Positions 20,074-32,572 of a stretch of DNA of 64,000 nucleotides are shown in pieces. Each line of letters begins with the position of its first letter. The stretch's first letter is position 1. The translations under genes and the position numbers were made by a program. This DNA comes from Stenocarpella maydis (lineage: Eukaryota; Ascomycota; Sordariomycetes; Diaporthales; Diaporthaceae). The DNA lies in contig NQMI01000104.1 in the NCBI GenBank assembly GCA_002270565.1, positions 109,886 to 173,885 on the forward strand. Reading direction: 5' to 3'. The notes under the pieces were generated by a model that saw only the letters and a list, made by a program, of their open reading frames with translations, was not told where the DNA came from and did not search any database.

Positions 20074-21137
20074 GCTCGGGAGGCAACCGGCTGGGCTTTG
20101 ATGGGCGCAAGATCCCGAGATCTAGCCATGTTACATTGATTTTTCTCTCTAGGCCGTACCCTAGGAAGAGCCTCGAGCCTCTGGATCAGCCTTCCGGGCC
20201 CGAACAGAGGCTTCACGGACTGGAGCAACGTCACAGGGGATCCTTATTATTCGGAAGAACATTTGAACGGACGACGCCACTAGGTGTAGTGCCATGCTTG
20301 TTGCGCAACTAGCAATCAAGCTGACCATGGCCGGATATCATTTCTCAAGAAGCTGAACCGCGTCACTGGTCAGAGACCGTCATCCAAAGCAGCAACGGGA
20401 GCGTCGTTTACGAAAACAGGGCCTAGTGCGGGGTAAAACCTGCTAGGATCCAGAGATCGTTACACTCACCACGCCAACGGCGCGCTTAGCTAGCGCCTGG
20501 TGATGCTGTGGGCAGAAACTTGGCAAGGCCGGAGCTCGAGGTGCAGACTTTCGGTTTTTACCGATAGCGCCCCGCGACCTGGAGTTTAAGCCGCTCGTGA
20601 AATATACTTCATGCATTAATCTCGATCATCTACGTTACGGATGACGCCATGTTTCCCGGCCTCACTTTGTGTATGTGGCTGTTGCGAAACATTGTATCGC
20701 GATGAGATGCTCTGGGGTCTCTGAGACTGAGGCCAATCCTGTCCCTCCGTCCCCCCCATACACGATGTGACTGAGTGAAGGAACATTGAAGGCTGATGTC
20801 GACCACCCCCGAGCCTGTTTGGTTGACCCTAGACCCAACCTGTACATACGCACATGACAAAAGCAGCCTTCAATCCTAAATCAGGCTTCAGGCTTGGGAG
20901 CATCGGATGACCGGACGGCCACCAGATCAAACGGCGGCCTCATCCTCGTTGCTCAGTGAACTCTGGAAGCGAGGCAGGCTATTGTCTATAGGCTAGGTCC
21001 AGAGATGGACTGGGGCGTGCTCGTCAGCTTTCCTGGTTTCAGCCAGGACCTTGTGGGACGCGGCTTGCTCGGTGACGTAGGGCATTGAGGTCCCTCCCGT
21101 CCTCGACACCACGAGGCTCGACGAGAGCTTGGCCATC
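20074..21137. other. Intergenic downstream of PEX8
   Basis: About 1.1 kb without a recognisable gene. Inverted short repeats lie near 20470-20510 (CACGCC..GGCGCG..TAGCGCCTGGTG) but do not fold into a tRNA by eye. The last 100 bp before 21138 is probably promoter of the next gene. Confidence 0.5.
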
Positions 21138-21144
21138 TATATAA
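21138..21144 (+). promoter_or_regulatory. TATA box of the Gly/Ser-rich repeat gene
   Basis: TATATAA, 107 bp upstream of the ATG at 21245. It is one of the few clear TATA boxes in the window and fits an inducible gene, which is an inference. Confidence 0.5.
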
Positions 21145-21244
21145 GGCTGGAGTCCTTCGGCTCAGATCAAAGCGCATCGGACCCCACCAACTCAGATCTA
21201 CTATTCAAATATTCTACCAACAGCAAGCGCACACAACTACCATA

Positions 21245-22021
21245 ATGTCTTTTAACGACAACGACAACGTGAGAATCTACTCTCCTATATACCTTATATA
21301 TGTGACATGGATGCTGAACCATAAAATAGTCAAACTATGGCGGCAACGACTCGGGCTTTGTAAGAGCTCCCCTTATATCGCGACACCTCATCTACCTGTC
21401 ACGGTCTAACATGTCGACCCAAAGGGCTCTGAGCGCCGCGGACAACACTCCTCCCTCGGAGACAGCCAGCGTACCGGCGGTAACTATGGCGCCGACTCCC
21501 TCTCCAGCTCTGCCCGCAGGGACGATAGCGGCCTCGGCGGGTCCGTTGGCTCCGACTCCTACGGCACTGGGCGCAACACCGGTTCCGACTCTTACGGCTC
21601 GGGTGAGGACACCCTAGGCAGCTCCGGGCGCACCGGTGGTCTCGGCTCGGACTCTTATGGCTCGGGCGGGGACAGCCTCGGAAGCTCGGGCCGCACCGGC
21701 GGTATCGGCTCCGACAGCTACGGCTCCGGGCGCGACGACACCCTCGGCTCGTCTGGCCGCAACACCGACAGCGGGTTCGGAGGCAACTCCGGGACCACGG
21801 GGCTCGGCTCCGACACGTACGGCAGCAGCGGGAACCAAGGCACGTCGTACGGGCGTGATAATGATGAGTACGGCAGCAGCGGCAACACCAGCGGCAAAAA
21901 GGACTCGACCTTCGGCAAGATCCTCGAGAAGGCAGGTGATGTCCTGAACAACGAGAAGCTGGAGCAGAAGGGCCGCGAAAAGAGGGACGGTGCTGGGCTC
22001 GGCTCCTCGAACAATTACTAG
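21245..22021 (+). CDS. Gly/Ser-rich hydrophilic repeat protein (possible stress or conidiation protein)
   Basis: Three exons, 21245-21268, 21330-21359 and 21425-22021, give 216 aa; introns are 61 bp (GTGAGA..ATAG) and 65 bp (GTAAGA..AAAG). The first two exons are only 24 and 30 bp, both phase 0, coding MSFNDNDN and SNYGGNDSGF. The middle is built of repeats of the type GSDSYGSG..D.LGSSGRTGG. The C-terminus is different and looks helical and charged: KKDSTFGKILEKAGDVLNNE and a Lys/Arg-rich end. It has no membrane segment or Cys. Such proteins in filamentous fungi are often stress- or spore-associated (DDR48-like), but no enzymatic role is implied. Translation of one unspliced frame would miss the start. 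Confidence 0.8.
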
Positions 22022-22652
22022 ATGCTTGCGTCGCGGGCTTGAGTTTCAGCCGGCTTTAAAGATGACGTCCATGATGGAATATTCTAGTGAAATAAGTGTA
22101 ATTCCTATAACGCTTTTGTCGTGGAAGGTTTTCAGTGAATCGTAGTCTGTATGATCGATCCTTCTGTTGCCAGTAAGTAGTGTGTGTAATGCCCGTAAGA
22201 AATGCATAGATAGCCTTCAGCGTTGCATATAGAATTAACGCCGAAAGATGATGGCCACTAGAATGAGATGGTAGTTTCTGAGTCGACATTAGCTTGCAAA
22301 AGTAGACCGAATGGTCGCTATTTAACGCAATGCATCGCGAATCAATGCCCACGACCTATACCTATTGTCTCTCGCCGCACTAGGCCAATCACGGTGGCAA
22401 TTATCCTCGTTCCGGCTTAGTAGAGGAACTCCGAGAATTCAAACAGTCTATGACGATGGTCCCGGGGGGGGTGCTCTCAACTTGGCATCCGATCAGTACG
22501 GAAGTAAAGCTCGAGTGCTATCGCACCTGTTCAAATTGGAAATTATATGATTGGAGAATGCACGCTCCTCAGAGTACATCTGGAGCAAAATGAAAGCCGG
22601 CGTGTCCGTGCGCTGTGCACAGCGAAGCATTCCGTGGACCAGCAAGGCCTAC
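22022..22652. other. Convergent intergenic, repeat-protein gene / DGAT1
   Basis: About 0.63 kb, relatively AT-rich, containing only short open frames. It holds the 3' ends of two converging genes. Confidence 0.5.
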
Positions 22653-24514
22653 CTAGGTCCTTGCATGTTTCCACTTATCGCTGATGCTCCCGTACTGATT
22701 CTGCCAGGCGTAGAAGTATAGGAGCGCTGCGGCTGGCTGCCCAAATATCGTGAAAGTCACCCAGAAGATGCAGTTTCCGATCATCCTCATATGGGGTGAT
22801 TCGGACTTTTCGAAGCACTTGGTAATGGCGACCAGAGGAAGCTGCAGCAGCATTCCCGCAAAGGCGACACCTGTGAGGCGTTTGGAGTCAGCAACCGTGG
22901 ATTAGAAGAGGCGAGCCCATGCGTAATACTGACCGATGATGTTATGCGTGGGGATCCCGACGGCCAACTCGTGCAGGAACGCCGATATCGTAAATACAAC
23001 TATCGCAGAGAAGTTATACGACCATCCCCTCCCCTTGAGAGGCTGGAAGACGTGCCGTCTGAAATAACAAGAAACCGGCTTGTTCCAGGTCCGCCAGTAT
23101 GTTCCGAGACTATCGCTGTTCCACCCTTTTGAGTGGTGGTTAGTATGCTATCTGAGCCGTGCGGACAGGGCTTTTAGGCTGGGAAGCGACGGACTCACAA
23201 TCGTCATAAAAGGATCGGTCCCCGAATCTCATAACCTCGGCCAGCGCGTTCAGAAAGGACTGGAACAAGGCGAAAAACCCCGCCAGCCATATCACAAGGG
23301 AGATTGTCGACAGCTTCAGCAGCCTCTCCACCGTCCCAGCCACGTCCCTGTTCCTCAGCGCCGTCAGGGAATTCTGAAGGGTCGGCGCGGCATACTGCGC
23401 ACTGAGTATCCACATGGCCACACACAAGCCCAGCACCTCTGCCAGACGTTTGAGCACGAAAATCCACCTGATCTTGTCGTTGCGAGGATAGACGGGCTGG
23501 TACACGAGCGTCGGGGCCCACCAGAAGTAACAGAGATTGCCAAAGGTGATGTTGTCTGGGTACTTGCAAGACTCGTACAGCTGTGGCATGGCCTCGCGCT
23601 CGCCAGTCTGAGGGTGCAGGTAGGCGTGCCTGAAATCCCTGTTGGTCAGCGCGTAAGAGGCAGTCTTGAGCCAGACGATGATAGCGTGCATCTCCACAAT
23701 GGTGCCGATGAGCGGATGGTTCACGTAATAGTAGACCACGAGCGAGGTGATGACAAGAGCGGCGGAGATGTTGACGAAGTGCAAGGCCATGATGATGTAC
23801 CAGGTGGTCCGGAAGCGGGCCTGCTCCTCCAAGGTCGGTGATGAGCTCCCATCCTTCTTGTCCCTCTGGCCACTGTTGACGGCGCGGAGACGGGGCAGGC
23901 GAGCCTCGTAAGCGGCGAAGAGCTCGATCACATAGGCGATCAGCAGGCAGCAGGGCACCAAGGTGTAGAGCAGGAGGCCAACTTGTACATCTTGTTTGCG
24001 GAAGTCATGACACCTTATGCAGATGAGTACACCATACTATGTCGGAGTCAGCGCCTTGCATCTCATGGCGGTCTGGCACGGGCAAGAAAGCCCAGTGGAG
24101 GGGGGGAAGGGGGGCGGGCAAACCTTCTGGATGTTCTCGATGCACAATCGAAGATTTCCCGCGACTGACGGACATGTCAGCGCTCTGGACCGGGGCAGGG
24201 CAAGGCAAAGCTGTTCAGGGTGAGGCCGGCTTACTGAGGACGATGAGCCCGAGGTTCCTGAAGCCGATGAAGCTCGGCGTCTGAGGGGAGTCGTGGCCTA
24301 GAGTTGACGGCCTCACCTTTGAGTGGACTGCTGCCGTATGGCGGTACTTCCCAAGCAGGGCCCTCTTGATTTCCCTGGTACGCTCGGCTGGGTTGCTGGA
24401 GCGGCGGGTGGCAGAGGTTGGAGGGTTGGGGATGGCGCGAGGATGGACTCTGGCGGTGGCTTCTACGCCACTTGAGATTGCTGCATCCATGGCCGCGGCA
24501 TGAGGAGCTCTCAA
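22653..24514 (-). CDS. DGAT1: Diacylglycerol O-acyltransferase 1 (MBOAT family)
   Basis: Minus-strand exons 24514-24235, 24164-24124, 24036-23199, 23125-22934 and 22870-22653 give 522 aa with all four junctions in frame (introns of 70, 87, 73 and 63 bp). The head is Ala/Pro/Arg-rich. The membrane domain starts near FRNLGLIVLIAGNLRLCIEN. Family signatures are present: YPDNITFGNLCYFWWAPTLV, FYDDWWN at 383-389, and SAFLHELAVGIP with the MBOAT active-site His438. Known role: makes triacylglycerol from diacylglycerol and acyl-CoA in the ER. A sterol acyltransferase is the nearest alternative; FYDDWWN suits both, but the head and the NLCYFWWAP block favour DGAT1. The start could also be Met at 24490. 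Confidence 0.9.
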
Positions 24515-25830
24515 TTGGGGCTGTGTGACTGATGGCGCAGCCGGTGAGGCGAGGCTGTGAGGTCAATCAAGTCAGGAATGAAGCAGAGGCGGGTTATGGC
24601 TTCGTTGTGAGCAGTCGCCACGGAGTGGTGATTTCTTTTGTTGTTGCTCGCTACCGGCTTGGGAGGGAAGTGGCCTGTGCCTGGAGATTAGCTTGCACTC
24701 TTGTGGTCTGAGCGCCGAAGGGGTAATTCGGATGGGCGGAGATGACGGCGCGCTGTACGAAGCTGTTGTTGCATCGCCTAGGAGAAGAGCCAGGAGTGCA
24801 CGAGAGGCGGAGGAACTGGTAGCTGCAGCTGCTGTGATGTAGAGGTGATTGGATGCAAGTGGGAATGTTGGGCCAAAGTGAGATCTTCAAGCGCGGACTA
24901 CAAGCAAAACTAGACGTACTAGACTGCCTGGTCATATCTTTGAGGGGGGGGGGCCGATACAAGAACCAGTGCGGAGCAGCAAAGGCCCAGGGGAATAGAC
25001 TCGGAATGGGTCATGCTAATGCAGCTTCTACTACGTAGACTCAACAATTTGCATCCAACCGGCATGTGCTTGTCAGGGCCAGCGCCCGGTAGGTGGTATA
25101 TATATACATGTACCTGGTCGCAGTCTGATGCCGTCATATCCCGACAGCTCCAGCAAATGCCACAACTCAATTCAGAACGAGCCATAGTGCAGATGCCCCT
25201 CACCTGCACACATACCAAGGATGGGGCTCTGCACTGTTTTCTTCTTTTTCTTTTCTTTTCCTTTTTTTTCCTTTTCATCTGGGGTGTATACCTTCTCGGC
25301 CAGCGTGTAATCTCTAGCCACAATAGCTGCGGTTGAAACAAATGGTATGCTGCTGTACGTTGCCGTGCAGCACCTACATACTCCGTAGAATGAGCAGAGC
25401 CTCTTAGTAGCAGGGGTTGTCGTGCCTAATAAGCCCTGAAGGCCAGCCAGGCCACCACGAAGGCTCGAGGCTTGGGAACCAACTGACATCGGGCCGAGAA
25501 ATGGCCGACAGCCGCGTGAGAAGTGAGGTGACAGCTATACAGACCCTAGGTAGACTACACTAGGTAGCCGCCTCATGGCCCGTGCCCCGTTTGCATGCAA
25601 GTGTCTCACTCTTTTAGCGTAACAATAATACCCAGGCGGCTACTTGCCGTACAGAACTCTAGCGGTCCACTTTCCATCCTAGCATCGACGTCGACTGCTT
25701 CACCTCGGCCGCTCATCTCACTCTTTCAACAGGCGATTCACTCGCCTCAGTTTGGGAAAAGGGGAAAATTCACAGTTCCAACAGCTCGAATCATCTCTCG
25801 GTCCCCGGTACTGCATGGGCTCGAGCCACC
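24515..25830. promoter_or_regulatory. Divergent promoter region DGAT1 / PFS2
   Basis: 1.3 kb between divergent genes. It contains a G10 run (24944-24953), a T/C-rich tract (25240-25280) and a TATATATA string near 25098. Open frames inside are low-complexity (Lys/Arg-rich antisense of the T/C tract). No gene supported. Confidence 0.5.
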
Positions 25831-28100
25831 ATGGCTTACGCCCCTCGGAGGGACTTTGACAAGGGCGGTGGTAGAGGGGGTGAGGAAGGAGGCTACGATG
25901 GCTTCATGAAGGCCAAGGGCAGACGTAAGTGAAGGCACGCACGTGTTTTGCATTTTGTGAACCACCTGGCCACGTCCAGACGGACCCGGCACGTTGTACG
26001 GAGTACTTGGGACCAACCCAATGCATCTTGCTGCGCATCTCGCCTTTCTCACCCACTCTCTCACAACAACCCATCTTCCCATGCCATCACCTCACCTCCT
26101 GTGAGGACCAAGCTAAAGCATGGCTCCCACCTCGATGAGGATATATATGGAGTTCTTTCAGGAGCACAGACCTAGTACTTTCTGACCACATCAACGCAAT
26201 CGAACCGGCGCTGACCACACTCATGCGCAGGGCCTGTGACCGACTATGGCGCGACTGTCACCCACTGGATGCGCCACCGTCAGCCCAGGTACAAGGGATC
26301 CTACCGAGGCGAGGTCGAGCGCCCGAGCCCTAGCTACCTGATAGACGTCAGTTGTCCTTCGCCCACCCCTCTCCGCCTTGACAGCCTCTACTCACCACGA
26401 CTCTCCAGATGCTTCCTCCACCAGCCAGGCCCACCAACGCGGCAGACTCCATACCAGGTCGCTGGGTCCATCAGTCTCTCAACAAGGTTAAGCACCCCGT
26501 GAATGTCGTCCGATGGACACCAGAAGGCCGCCGTCTCTTGACGGCCTCGAGTAGCGGGGAGTTCACGCTGTGGAACGGCACGGCCTTCAATTTCGAGACC
26601 ATCATGCAGGCCCACGACTCGGCCATTCGCGCCCTCGAGTACTCGCACAGCGACGACTGGCTAATCTCGGCTGACCATGACGGCGTTATCAAGTACTGGC
26701 AGCCCAACTTCAACAACGTCGAGAGCATCCGCGGCCACCACGACGCCATCAGGGACCTCGCCATCGCCCCCACCGATGCCAAGTTCGTCACGGCTTCAGA
26801 TGATTCCACACTCAAGATTTTCGACTTCGCGGCTGGCCGTGAGGAAACGACCCTGACAGGCCACGGATGGGACGCCAAGACTTGCGACTGGCATCCTAAC
26901 AAGGGCCTCGTCGTTTCCGGATCCAAAGACCATCTGGTCAAGCTCTGGGATCCACGAAACGGCCGTTGCCTCACGACCCTGCATGGCCACAAGAACACAG
27001 TTACCAAGGTCATGTTCGAACGCGTCATCGGGTTGTGCCTGGCAACGGCGGGCCGCGACCAGACTGCCCGTATCTTTGACCTGCGAATGATGCGCGATAT
27101 TTGCCTCATTCGGGGCCATGACAAGGACGTGTCTACGCTCACCTGGCACCCTATCCATCCCAATCTTCTCAGCACTGGCGGCGGCGACGGTTCCCTGTTC
27201 CACTACCTTCTGGACGAGCCAAATACCCCCGAGGGGACATCTTCCTCTGTTGCCGTATACGACGCCCCTGACAAGGAGACCGCACCTGCTCAAACAATCT
27301 ATCCGGCCCACAAGGTTCCATTCGCACATGATATGGCCATTTGGTCACTTGACTGGCACCCGTTGGGCCACATTCTGGCGTCAGGCTCCAACGATCGCCT
27401 CACAAGATTCTGGACGCGTGCTAGACCGGGCGACGTTGATTATCTCAGAGATCAGTATCATATTGGAGAAGCAGCGGCTATGGCACATGGAACTTTCGTC
27501 GGGTCAAAGAACCGGAGGCAGAGGCAGGAGGAGGAGGCTCAAGAGGCCGAAGACGAGATGGATGGGCTGGAGGATCAGAAAATGCCCCTCAAATCAGCAT
27601 CCGCTTTCCCTGGCATCGGAATACCTGGTCTTCCACTGCCCGGCAATGGGTCTTATTTTGCCCCTCCACCACCCATCCCTGGTGTTGGTGGTGCGCCGCC
27701 ACAGAATCTTCAGTTCCCTCCACCTCCCCCTGGCCTAAATGGCATCCCTCCACCGCCACTCCCCGGTTTGGACCTAAATAACCCACCTGATCTCGCGCAG
27801 ATTGCGGAGATGATGAAGAAGGCTGGGATTCCCTTGCCGCCGCCTCCCGGCAGTGGAGTGGCCCCTCCACCGCCTGGCTTGCTGCCTCCTGGCCTTATTC
27901 CTCCCCCACCAAACTCGCAGCTCCCACCTGGCTTCATGCCTCCAGCAATCCCTGGGATGGGTGGCCCTGGAATGGACAGAGACTCCGGTCCTGGATCTGA
28001 TTCCGGAAACGGTTCGGTCAGGAGACGGGCACCATTGCCGAGCCAGGAGGAGAGCCTGAAGATGGAGCAGAAGAGGGGAAACTATACTCGCGCGCACTGA
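25831..28100 (+). CDS. PFS2: Polyadenylation factor subunit Pfs2 (WDR33-like)
   Basis: Exons 25831-25924, 26231-26346 and 26409-28100 give 633 aa. The first ATG lies in a strong CCACCATGG context. Intron 1 is the longest spliced intron here (306 bp); intron 2 is 62 bp. The conserved N-terminal block [20 protein letters not shown] is followed by seven WD40 repeats at about 90-400, including [14 protein letters not shown] and [20 protein letters not shown] charged linker and a long Pro-rich tail ([18 protein letters not shown]) with short Gly-Pro clusters follow. Known role: scaffold of the cleavage and polyadenylation factor that recognises AAUAAA-type signals in the nucleus. The Pro-rich tail is usual in filamentous fungi and absent from yeast Pfs2. 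Confidence 0.94.
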
Positions 28101-29864
28101 AAGAAGAAAAAAACAAGAGAGACTGCCGCTATCGTCGACAAGTAATGAAATATCGCGTGGGGACTGCAGGCAATACCCTCCTGGCTATCGCCCGTCAATC
28201 AGGCTTTGGCTGTTCATCCCAACTTGGACCTGTGACAAAGAACACAGAACCCAGGGGGCATTCCGGGCAGAATACTGGGAGGACAGCTGATGCCCACTGG
28301 TTCCAGAGCACAAATATCTGCATCTGGTCTGTGTAGCGGATAATGTCGCAGTACTTTCGGGTGCTACTCTCATAAATTGCTCCCGGAAGGGAATTATTCG
28401 TTTCAAAAAGCCAGGAGGCTAGCTCTTTGGAACTCGCCTTGGGCTGCTTCCGACACCACTTGCTAGGCGAGTGGGAACAGTGGTCATTCGGCTCCGAGGT
28501 CAACGACAACGAGCGTAGGCTCAACTGGAGTAGGAGGATACAGGACGTGGGTGAGACGATCAGCGAGGTAGGCAAAGCGCAGAGCTTACCTTTAACGCGA
28601 AGCCCACATCTTGCACACTTTCCCATACAGTCGCAACATGCATGCTCCGCTGGCACGACTCATATGTTGGGTTTTGCACCGGGCGGATCCCAGTAGCGGA
28701 AAACAAAATCAGGGACTTGACAGGCTACGGGAGGTCAACATGAATGCAGCCGCTGCTTCAAGTGGGAGGACTTTTATTTCGTGATATCCCGAGTACCCGG
28801 AAGTACGTGTAGTGAACAAAGCAATGGTAAAACACAACCTGCGAGTGAGAAGCCCACGCTGTGCGCCCGTCAATGATGTTGTTCCAGACTCCGAGAGCAG
28901 TGCGAAGCATCTCGATTTGGGGCACTAAATGCCAAATTCACCTTTTAAACCCCTTCCCCGGGCCCCGGTACTGATTTTGATGCATGTATCAATGGCATAC
29001 GGACCGCTTAGCAGGGACAATGAACTTAGCAACGCAGAAGCTATCCCCAATCCTCAAGCAATGATTGGGGAAGCCTCGATGCGACTCCATTGGTTGGCTG
29101 CCAGGCCAGTTCGCAGTGGATTATCCCTGGAGGTGGTATCATCGTAGTCTTCCCCATCAGCACCATCACATTTTCTCCTTTTCCCCACACCTCCCCCCCA
29201 AATCACTGAACCATTTTCCTACATTGATTGTGCTACAACTAGAAGCACTCGAGGCGGGGGTATGGCGTTTCTGTAGGAGGAACCCTTCAGGTCCGCCAGA
29301 CCACATCACACCTATGCGGCCAGTAGCCGTTAGGTTATCGACCTGACACGGTCACGAGTATCACGACATCCACGACTCCTGGGAGAGCGTCTGGACTGCC
29401 CGTGAGCTCGTTCCTAGGTGGTTTTGGTCTGAAGACAGACTGTGCGTCATTGACTATCTAGTCCTATCTACCGCCGCCGTGGCCTCGGGGGCTTTCTTCC
29501 GACTGGCAGGGAAGTAAGCATGTAGCGATGCTGCCTCCACTGCCCATGCGTGCTGATAACCAATGCCAACATGTAAACTCCCTTCTTCCTCATGGTCCCC
29601 CCATTCAGCTCTAAGAACTTGCCGAGTATTCAGGGGCGTGGATAAAGATTATGATCCGGGACTCGACGTTCGAAATGCATATGTCTCGTAATGCCACTGA
29701 GAATAGCAAAACAGCGAATTTATGCCGCGCTCTCGAAAATGCAACAAGTCAACCAGATCTCACTGGCGGGCTCGTATCCCCGTTTGCTCAAAGTATTACA
29801 ACCCCATATACACCATCATGACCCCCTCCGGGGCGAAGGGAAATCAGCAGGCCTCGTTTCCACT
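28101..29864. other. Intergenic between PFS2 and endonuclease G, both 3' ends
   Basis: 1.76 kb between convergent genes. A 153-codon minus-strand frame at 28195-28656 has a Cys-rich start and possible splice signals (GTAAGC..CTCCAG), but when spliced it stops after a few codons. I see no family match and do not call it. Confidence 0.4.
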
Positions 29865-30902
29865 CTATTTCGTCGGGGCCGCGAGCGCCTTGGGCCCGTC
29901 CTTGCCAAAGGCCTTCTGCCTCTCAGCATACTCACGAATGACGAGGGCACAGTTGTGCTCGGCGCAGAGGCGCCTCCTGCGCTCGGCGGGCAGCTTCGCG
30001 GCGAACTCGAGGCCGCTGGCGCGCTCGACGGCCTCGACGGGCACCTCGAAGTCGGTGATGGGCTTCTGGTTCGGGATCGGGGCGTTGGGAAGGACGAAGG
30101 CGCCGAGGGCCACCGGCCCGCCGGGGGAGCCGTCCTCGGCGAAGATGACCTTGTAGAAGTGGGTGGGCACGGCGACGCTGGGCGGGTTGCCGATCATCTC
30201 GTAGCGGACGTACCACTTGCCATCGGACGGGTCGCGGCGCGGCAGGTAGAGGGGCCCCGTGGCTATGCGCACGCTAGGGTAGCGGTCGGTCAGGCGGCGG
30301 CAAAAGTCCTCGAAGTGCGCCCAGTAGTCCCGGTTGAAGCCCTCGCCGACCTGGGGGCACATGTTGGTCAGGTAGAAGGTGCCATCCATGGCGTGCTGGC
30401 TCCACCTGCAGTCGGCAGCGGGGACCTGGTGGCCGCGGTCGAAGCCGGAACGGAAGTAGTCCTTGAGCTTGGCACGAAACTGTTCCGGCACCGAGTCGTC
30501 CTCGGCGAAGGAGCTGTGCTTGCGGTCGCCCTCGCGCATAGCGAGCGACTCCGGGGTTATGTGCTCGACGACCCAGTGGGGGTTGCGCAGGCGGCGATCG
30601 TAGGAGGAAATGAGGGCGGGGCGGGTAGCAAGGTCGGAGATGGGGCCGGGGAAGCCATAATCGAAGAGGCCGGCGGGGTTGACGGTGCCAGCGAGGGTGG
30701 TAGGCTGTGATGAGAAGACCTGCTGTGCCGGGACAGGCAGGGGAGAGGATTTGGGGGGTGCGCCGGTCGACACAGTCGTGGTTGTGGTGGTGACTATTCT
30801 CGAGGGGGAGTCTTTCTTGTCTGCTCGCATCATAGCTGCAGTGACGGCGGCGCCAGTTCCAGCGCTCACAGCTGCGATTATTGCGAATGTGGCTTTCGAC
30901 AT
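29865..30902 (-). CDS. NUC1: Mitochondrial endonuclease G (Nuc1-type DNA/RNA non-specific nuclease)
   Basis: Intronless, 345 aa. A hydrophobic N-terminus (TFAIIAAVSAGTGAAVTAAMM) is followed by a Thr-rich linker, which fits a mitochondrial anchor or targeting segment. The nuclease domain has FDYGFPGP, the active-site motif DRGHQ at 155-159 with His158 as general base, YLTNMCPQ and a metal-binding Asn at about 190 in GEGFN. Known role: nuclease of the inner membrane and intermembrane space, involved in mtDNA maintenance and regulated cell death. The open frame on the opposite strand is a GC-rich shadow. Confidence 0.95.
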   Translation of the reverse strand: MSKATFAIIAAVSAGTGAAVTAAMMRADKKDSPSRIVTTTTTTVSTGAPPKSSPLPVPAQQVFSSQPTTLAGTVNPAGLFDYGFPGPISDLATRPALISSYDRRLRNPHWVVEHITPESLAMREGDRKHSSFAEDDSVPEQFRAKLKDYFRSGFDRGHQVPAADCRWSQHAMDGTFYLTNMCPQVGEGFNRDYWAHFEDFCRRLTDRYPSVRIATGPLYLPRRDPSDGKWYVRYEMIGNPPSVAVPTHFYKVIFAEDGSPGGPVALGAFVLPNAPIPNQKPITDFEVPVEAVERASGLEFAAKLPAERRRRLCAEHNCALVIREYAERQKAFGKDGPKALAAPTK

Positions 30903-32572
30903 GTTGGCGGCCGGGGGTCGTGAGGACGACGAGGCGTCTGTATGGGGTTTTATACGGGCACGCAGACGAGGAACCTCGTGGGCGAGGTGATGGGGTCAGA
31001 CGAGGGCGAGGCGGGCAACTGGCCTCGTTCACGCGGCTGAGGGACGGGACCTATTGTAGCCTCGTGGGGTTAGGCTGAGCAGCTGAGGATGTGAGTTGGT
31101 CTGGTTCAGTCAAGTCGTGGCCAGGCGCGCTGGTGAGCTGGGCAGGCTGGAGCTTGGCAGGGAAATTTTCGTCAGCCTCCCCGATGTGTTGCTCAGTACA
31201 TGGCATATACACCACGCGGGTCTTTGTCGAGTCGTGTCGTGTTCTTGCCTGTGGGGGTCCTCGCAGGGATGCAGCTTGAAGGGGTCAGGACTTCCAAGGC
31301 TTGTTGCCATAAGCGGGTTAGCTCCTGCAGGTAGCTGTCAATCTGCCGTTTATTCTTTTGGTGGGTTGGTTAGCTGGCGGCTAGTCTCCCTCATCTGATT
31401 ACTGAATGACTCCACTTGAGCAGTCGCTTGACCTTGTCGACGCCAGCTTGACCTCCCTGGGCAGTGCCACAACTACACTAGCTGCCTGCTTGTGCCAACT
31501 GCAGGAGACGAGGTGTCACAAGCAGCAGAGGACCTTGATGAGAGAGGCAGGCTTAGATGCTCGGCGGGGCTGACTCTTGCTTGGGTGCATTGCTACTGCA
31601 GTTCTGCAGGTAGCCGGAGGGGGGGTATCATCGAGTGCGACGGGGGTGTGTACAGAGTATAGATAGGTACCTAGGTAGTAGGTAGGGAGGATATGTAGGC
31701 GGGGGACGACATGGACGCATGCTGCTGCTGCTGCAGTTGTGCGGCCATTATTATTACCGCCAGATCAGCTGCAAGCGTCGTGTGGAGGGCTGTTTGGCCT
31801 TGTTCCAAGCAGCCCATCGCAAGGGATGTCCCGGGATGGCGCACTGACCTGGCCCAGTCTCTGTTACGACCTTGACCATCAAGGTTCTTGTAGGGCCTTT
31901 GGACGAGCACTTGCAGGGCAACCCTGAGTCGCTGGCCCACCCGTCGCCTGGCATGACCAGTCGCAGCAACAATACGGAGTATGACATCGCCCACACACTC
32001 AGTGGCCCGTCCAGATGGCCTTCAGCTTCTTCCTCCCATGTCTCTCACCCAACAACCTCTCTGGCCGTTCTTGGTCGACCTGTTTGGAACCGAAATAGCT
32101 CGAGAATTGTCTCGAATCAGCCCTCTACCCAACAGTATCCAATTCCTTTCACCTTGCCACGGCGGATCGTGTAACAAGCCAATATCCTTTCTTTTTGCGT
32201 CACCCTTGTGCAGCCCCGTACCCATCACAAACTCTTTGTGTCAGTCGCATCCCGGATACTTGGGTGTTCATACACCCCCAGAAAACACCAGAGAGAACAC
32301 AATCAATCAGACGGCAAGGAAGCAGGGAAACGCACCTTCCGGCAAGCATCGCGCCGACAGCGGGCGGCCACTGCCTCAAATACAAACTCTTAAAAACTCA
32401 GCACTCGCCACGGTCCAAGGTGGCTCAGATCCTCGCTTCGTCCTTTGTTCTCAACACCAACACGCTGCATTACACCATATCTGTAAACGGCTCCAACTAC
32501 TGCAGGCACCAGATTCAAGCACACCGACCGAGGTGTGTTACCGAGAGGGCCAGAGGGCTCTGACAGCCGACC
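30903..32572. promoter_or_regulatory. Divergent promoter region NUC1 / ZIP transporter
   Basis: 1.67 kb between divergent starts. It includes CTGC and GTAG-rich simple repeats near 31640-31740 and a long C-rich leader before the transporter. No gene supported. Confidence 0.5.

Noticed and set aside
20450..20520. Hairpin-like sequence considered as a tRNA or snoRNA
   Set aside because: No A/B box or cloverleaf pairing could be found.
28195..28656. 153-codon minus-strand frame with a Cys-rich start
   Set aside because: Splicing at its plausible GTAAGC..CTCCAG signals leads to a quick stop, and the unspliced protein resembles nothing recognisable.
29691..30710. 339-codon plus-strand frame opposite endonuclease G
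   Set aside because: Antisense shadow; the DRGH nuclease motif is on the minus strand.
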